Below, in pieces: positions 62,124 to 64,000 of a stretch of 64,000 bases of DNA. The notes beneath the pieces are model-generated. The model was not told where the DNA came from and searched no databases. It saw only the letters and a list, made by a program, of their open reading frames with translations. How positions within the stretch are numbered: position 1 is the first letter of the stretch; every line of letters starts with the position of its first letter. The translations under genes were made by a program, and so were the position numbers. Source of the stretch: Sphingomicrobium sediminis (lineage in GTDB: Bacteria > Pseudomonadota > Alphaproteobacteria > Sphingomonadales > Sphingomonadaceae). The DNA is taken from contig NZ_JAMSHT010000001.1 of NCBI RefSeq assembly GCF_023805295.1, positions 1,926,001-1,990,000 on the forward strand, given 5' to 3'.

Positions 62124-63662
62124 TCAGTTGCCGGCAGCCGGGATATCCAGGCAGCTGGCCTGGCCCGGAAGGTCGCAGGTCCAACCCTGCCACCACGTGT
62201 CCGCCGCACCGTTCACGGCACCGACATAGGCAGCGGCCTGGACGGCGGCGCTATTCTCGAGCGCGCTGAAGTCGGCAGCCGCAGTGGCCGCAGCTTCCGT
62301 GCCGCCATTGACGAAGGTGTCGGTCAGCGAGTTGGTGTAGTCGGCGTTGCTGTTGGCATCGAACAGCGCAGCGATGGTCGCTGCCGAGACGCCGCCATTG
62401 CCGTCGTCATAAGCGGGCGTGCCGCAGTCGAGCAGGACCGAGCGAAGCGGGGTGGCTTCCTCGTCGGTCATGTTGGTGACCGTCTCGCTATTGTCGATGT
62501 CGAGGCAGAAGCCGCCGCCCGTGACGACGACCGAGTTGTAGATCGACAGGTCGGTGCCGGCGCGGGCGTTGATGACCTTGCCGGTTTCGCTGGTGACGGC
62601 GGTCATGTTGAGGATCTCGACGTCGGTCGACGGGATGTTGTCGAACGGCTTGTCCGAGCTGTCGATCTCGATCAGCTTGTCGCCGCGGCCCGACGTATTG
62701 TCGATGATCACGAACTGGGTGAGACCCTGATAGCCCGAATCATAGTCGATGGCTTCGTCTTCGTTGCCGGTCAGGACCAGGTTGTAGTTGTTCACGCGGC
62801 CACCGAACCACTCGATGCCATCGTCCGAATTGTTGTGGACCTGGACGTGGTTGAAGATGGTGCCGGCGCCAACACCTGCCAGCGTGATGCCGTTCAGCTC
62901 GTTGTTGAGGTCGACCTGGAAGCCGGCATAGCGAACCTGCAGATATTCGATGCGGCCCGACGTGTCGTTGGCGGCGTTACCACCGTAGAGCGAACCCGAC
63001 GTGCCTTCGACCGGCGATTCACAGCTTTCCGGCGTGGCGGGCGTGCCCGAGAGGCAGTCGCCGATCGGGGCGCGGCCCAGCAGGACGAGGCCGCCCCAGT
63101 CACCGGTCGAGCTTTCGACGGCATCGCCGACGACGTTGGCGCGGCTGGTCATGACGACCGGATTGTCGGCACGGCCATCGACGATGAGCTGCGAGCCGCG
63201 GTTCACGGCGAGGAAGTCGGCGCCCGAGGCACCGAAGATGGTCACGCCTTCTTCGATCGTCAGCGTGGCCTGCATACCGGTCGGGTTGTTGGCGTCGCCG
63301 CCGGCATCGGTGCCGACCTGGACCTTGCCCGAGAGCGAGTAGATCGTGCCGGCATTGTTCGGCAGGAACAGGTCGCTCGTGATGGTGCCCGAAATCTGGC
63401 AGACGCGGCGCTCGTCGGCGCTGTTGCCAAGGACGTCGACAGTGCCGGCATTGGTGGTGCCCGTCGGGCAGTCGGCGGCCGGGCCACCCGTCGGGGTGGG
63501 GGTCGGCGTGGGCGTCGGCGTGGGCGTCGGCGTCGGGGTGGGCGTCGGGACGACGATCACACCTTCGCCGGGCGAGGCGACATCGTCGGCACCGCAAGCA
63601 GCCAGCGCACCGGCAGCCACGGTCAGCATCAGGACGTTACGAACATTCTTGAAGTTGGTCAT
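62124..63662 (-). CDS. Large beta-helix-like lipoprotein with a (Pro-Thr)10 stalk, candidate type II secretion substrate
   Basis: The 512-residue product has a lipobox (VAAGALAAC, Cys near residue 22), a short acidic segment and ten Pro-Thr pairs. A repetitive beta-rich domain follows (GISGTITSDLF-like opening, LTIEEGVTIFG, FNHVQVHNNSDDGIEWFGG, VNNYNLVLTGNEDEAIDYDSG). That domain resembles right-handed beta-helix or pectate-lyase-like folds. The C-terminus has paired Cys residues. I see no catalytic motif. The ATG at 63662 follows GGAGA; the upstream extension of the frame is not signal-like. Its TonB receptor and the type II operon follow on the same strand. A similar trio, with the secreted lipoprotein ElpS, is known to me from Caulobacter. 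Confidence 0.8.
   Translation of the reverse strand: MTNFKNVRNVLMLTVAAGALAACGADDVASPGEGVIVVPTPTPTPTPTPTPTPTPTPTGGPAADCPTGTTNAGTVDVLGNSADERRVCQISGTITSDLFLPNNAGTIYSLSGKVQVGTDAGGDANNPTGMQATLTIEEGVTIFGASGADFLAVNRGSQLIVDGRADNPVVMTSRANVVGDAVESSTGDWGGLVLLGRAPIGDCLSGTPATPESCESPVEGTSGSLYGGNAANDTSGRIEYLQVRYAGFQVDLNNELNGITLAGVGAGTIFNHVQVHNNSDDGIEWFGGRVNNYNLVLTGNEDEAIDYDSGYQGLTQFVIIDNTSGRGDKLIEIDSSDKPFDNIPSTDVEILNMTAVTSETGKVINARAGTDLSIYNSVVVTGGGFCLDIDNSETVTNMTDEEATPLRSVLLDCGTPAYDDGNGGVSAATIAALFDANSNADYTNSLTDTFVNGGTEAAATAAADFSALENSAAVQAAAYVGAVNGAADTWWQGWTCDLPGQASCLDIPAAGN
63489..63548 (-). repeat. Tandem repeat encoding ten Pro-Thr pairs
   Basis: Sixty bases of ccg/ccc-acg/acc codons encode an unbroken (Pro-Thr)10 linker. 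The near-perfect hexamer and 12-mer repetition makes the tract a candidate for length variation. Each unit is 6 bases, so gain or loss keeps the frame. Confidence 0.9.
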
Positions 63663-63763
63663 CTTTGTCTCCGCTCTCGGGCGAGTGATTGGATTTCGCT
63701 GAAACGGGCGCAAAGGAACCCCCTGCGGCGCCCGGTCTCGAGAAGCGGAGTAGGATGTGGGTT

Positions 63764-63873
63764 TGACGCTATCGTGCAGTGCAGGTGACGCGAACATGCC
63801 GACGGCATGACGGCTTCGTGCCGTCAGCTTGACGCGAGAATCTCGATTTCATGACGGAGCTGTGACGCCCCCG
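63764..63873 (-). promoter_or_regulatory. Tandem TGACG/CGTCA array in 11-bp register (Pho-box-like)
   Basis: On the plus strand TGACG begins at 63764, 63786, 63808, 63830, 63852 and 63863, that is at steps of 22, 22, 22, 22 and 11. At three of the four intermediate 11-bp positions (63775, 63797, 63819) the sequence is TGC; at 63841 it is TCTC. On the minus strand this is a direct CGTCA repeat reading toward the lipoprotein gene about 100 bases downstream. PhoB binds direct 11-bp repeats of this form. The pair at 63852-63867 reads GCGTCAC-N4-CCGTCAT. Confidence 0.6.
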
Positions 63874-63890
63874 CCGCTAGCGCGCGGAAA

Positions 63891-64000
63891 TCAGGCGATA
63901 TCCTGCCCGACCGGCGGGTCGACCGGACGCGGGCGGGCATTCTCGTCGATGGCGACGAAGGTGAAGACGGCTTCGGTGACCTTCACTTCCTGCGCGCCGG
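63891..64000 (-). CDS. Acyl-CoA thioesterase, C-terminal fragment
   Basis: Only the last 35 codons lie in the window; the gene continues beyond the right edge. The readable end, QEVKVTEAVFTFVAIDENAR followed by PRPVDPPV and a short tail, matches the C-terminal strand and tail of YciA-type hotdog-fold acyl-CoA thioesterases. It is followed by the 228-base gap that contains the TGACG array. Confidence 0.75.
   Translation of the reverse strand, partial: GAQEVKVTEAVFTFVAIDENARPRPVDPPVGQDIA

Noticed and set aside
63480..63552. CRISPR-like or minisatellite array
   Set aside because: The repeated hexamers are codons for Pro-Thr within a gene, without spacers or conserved repeats.
59224..63788. Frames of 755 and 559 codons opposite the TonB receptor and lipoprotein
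   Set aside because: They are antisense to genes with signal peptides and conserved domains; composition alone explains them.
63808..63826. Terminator of the thioesterase gene formed by TGACGGC/GCCGTCA
   Set aside because: The stem is perfect but lacks a U-tail and is one part of the longer 11-bp array, so regulation is the better explanation.

Overview
The window is a GC-rich, very densely coded stretch of an alphaproteobacterial chromosome. The protein families and gene order suggest Sphingomonadales (a Sphingomonas/Sphingomicrobium-type organism): a two-domain cold-shock protein with a glycine/RGG-rich head, TonB-dependent receptors, a DUF4167 protein after prmC, a DUF3572 protein, a DivK-like regulator, and an rnd-lptCAB-rpoN block. 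This rests on family recognition only; no search was run. I saw no rRNA, tRNA, CRISPR array, prophage or insertion sequence. No gap between genes exceeds about 270 bases.

Layout. 1-9.4 kb: the end of a hybrid histidine kinase, then replication genes dnaN, a DUF2059 lipoprotein and recF, a convergent DUF2254 membrane protein, gyrB and a GFA-family protein. A perfect DnaA box lies in front of dnaN. 9.4-17 kb: a pullulanase lipoprotein, an EEP-fold hydrolase, and the leftward operon rnd-lptC-lptA-lptB-rpoN. 17-26.5 kb: the RGG cold-shock protein, dps with an ATP-dependent DNA ligase, an acyltransferase, rpmG (L33), a DivK-like regulator, and a rightward string of small-molecule enzymes (HAD, SDR, RidA, GDPD, FemAB-like). 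26.5-38.6 kb: two isoaspartyl peptidase/asparaginase paralogues (one cytosolic, one exported), an SPFH operon containing two tiny overlapping membrane-protein genes, an S1/P1 nuclease, ispG, a repeat mini-protein with a flavoprotein, a retropepsin-like protease, an EreA/ChaN-like exported protein and an EamA transporter. 38.5-47.4 kb: an exported amidase, a TonB receptor with a Gln/Pro/Gly-rich insert, ppa, then hisS-prfA-prmC and DUF4167. 47.4-64 kb: a complete leftward type II secretion operon (gspC to gspO), preceded by a TonB receptor and a large lipoprotein with a (Pro-Thr)10 stalk. The start of an acyl-CoA thioesterase lies beyond the right edge.

The most interesting signal is regulatory. 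Upstream of the Pro-Thr lipoprotein gene, TGACG recurs six times in exact 11/22-bp register over about 110 bp. Upstream of gspC, four 11-bp units with GT at the same phase begin with two CTGT half-sites. Both arrays read in the direction of the gene they precede and look like tandem Pho boxes. They suggest that the lipoprotein, its TonB receptor and the type II secretion system form one phosphate-starvation module, comparable to the extracellular lipoprotein described in Caulobacter. Other noteworthy points are a hairpin that buries the start codon of the DNA ligase behind dps, seven convergent gene pairs that share a single CTAG as both stop codons, and a structured leader before the DUF4167 gene.
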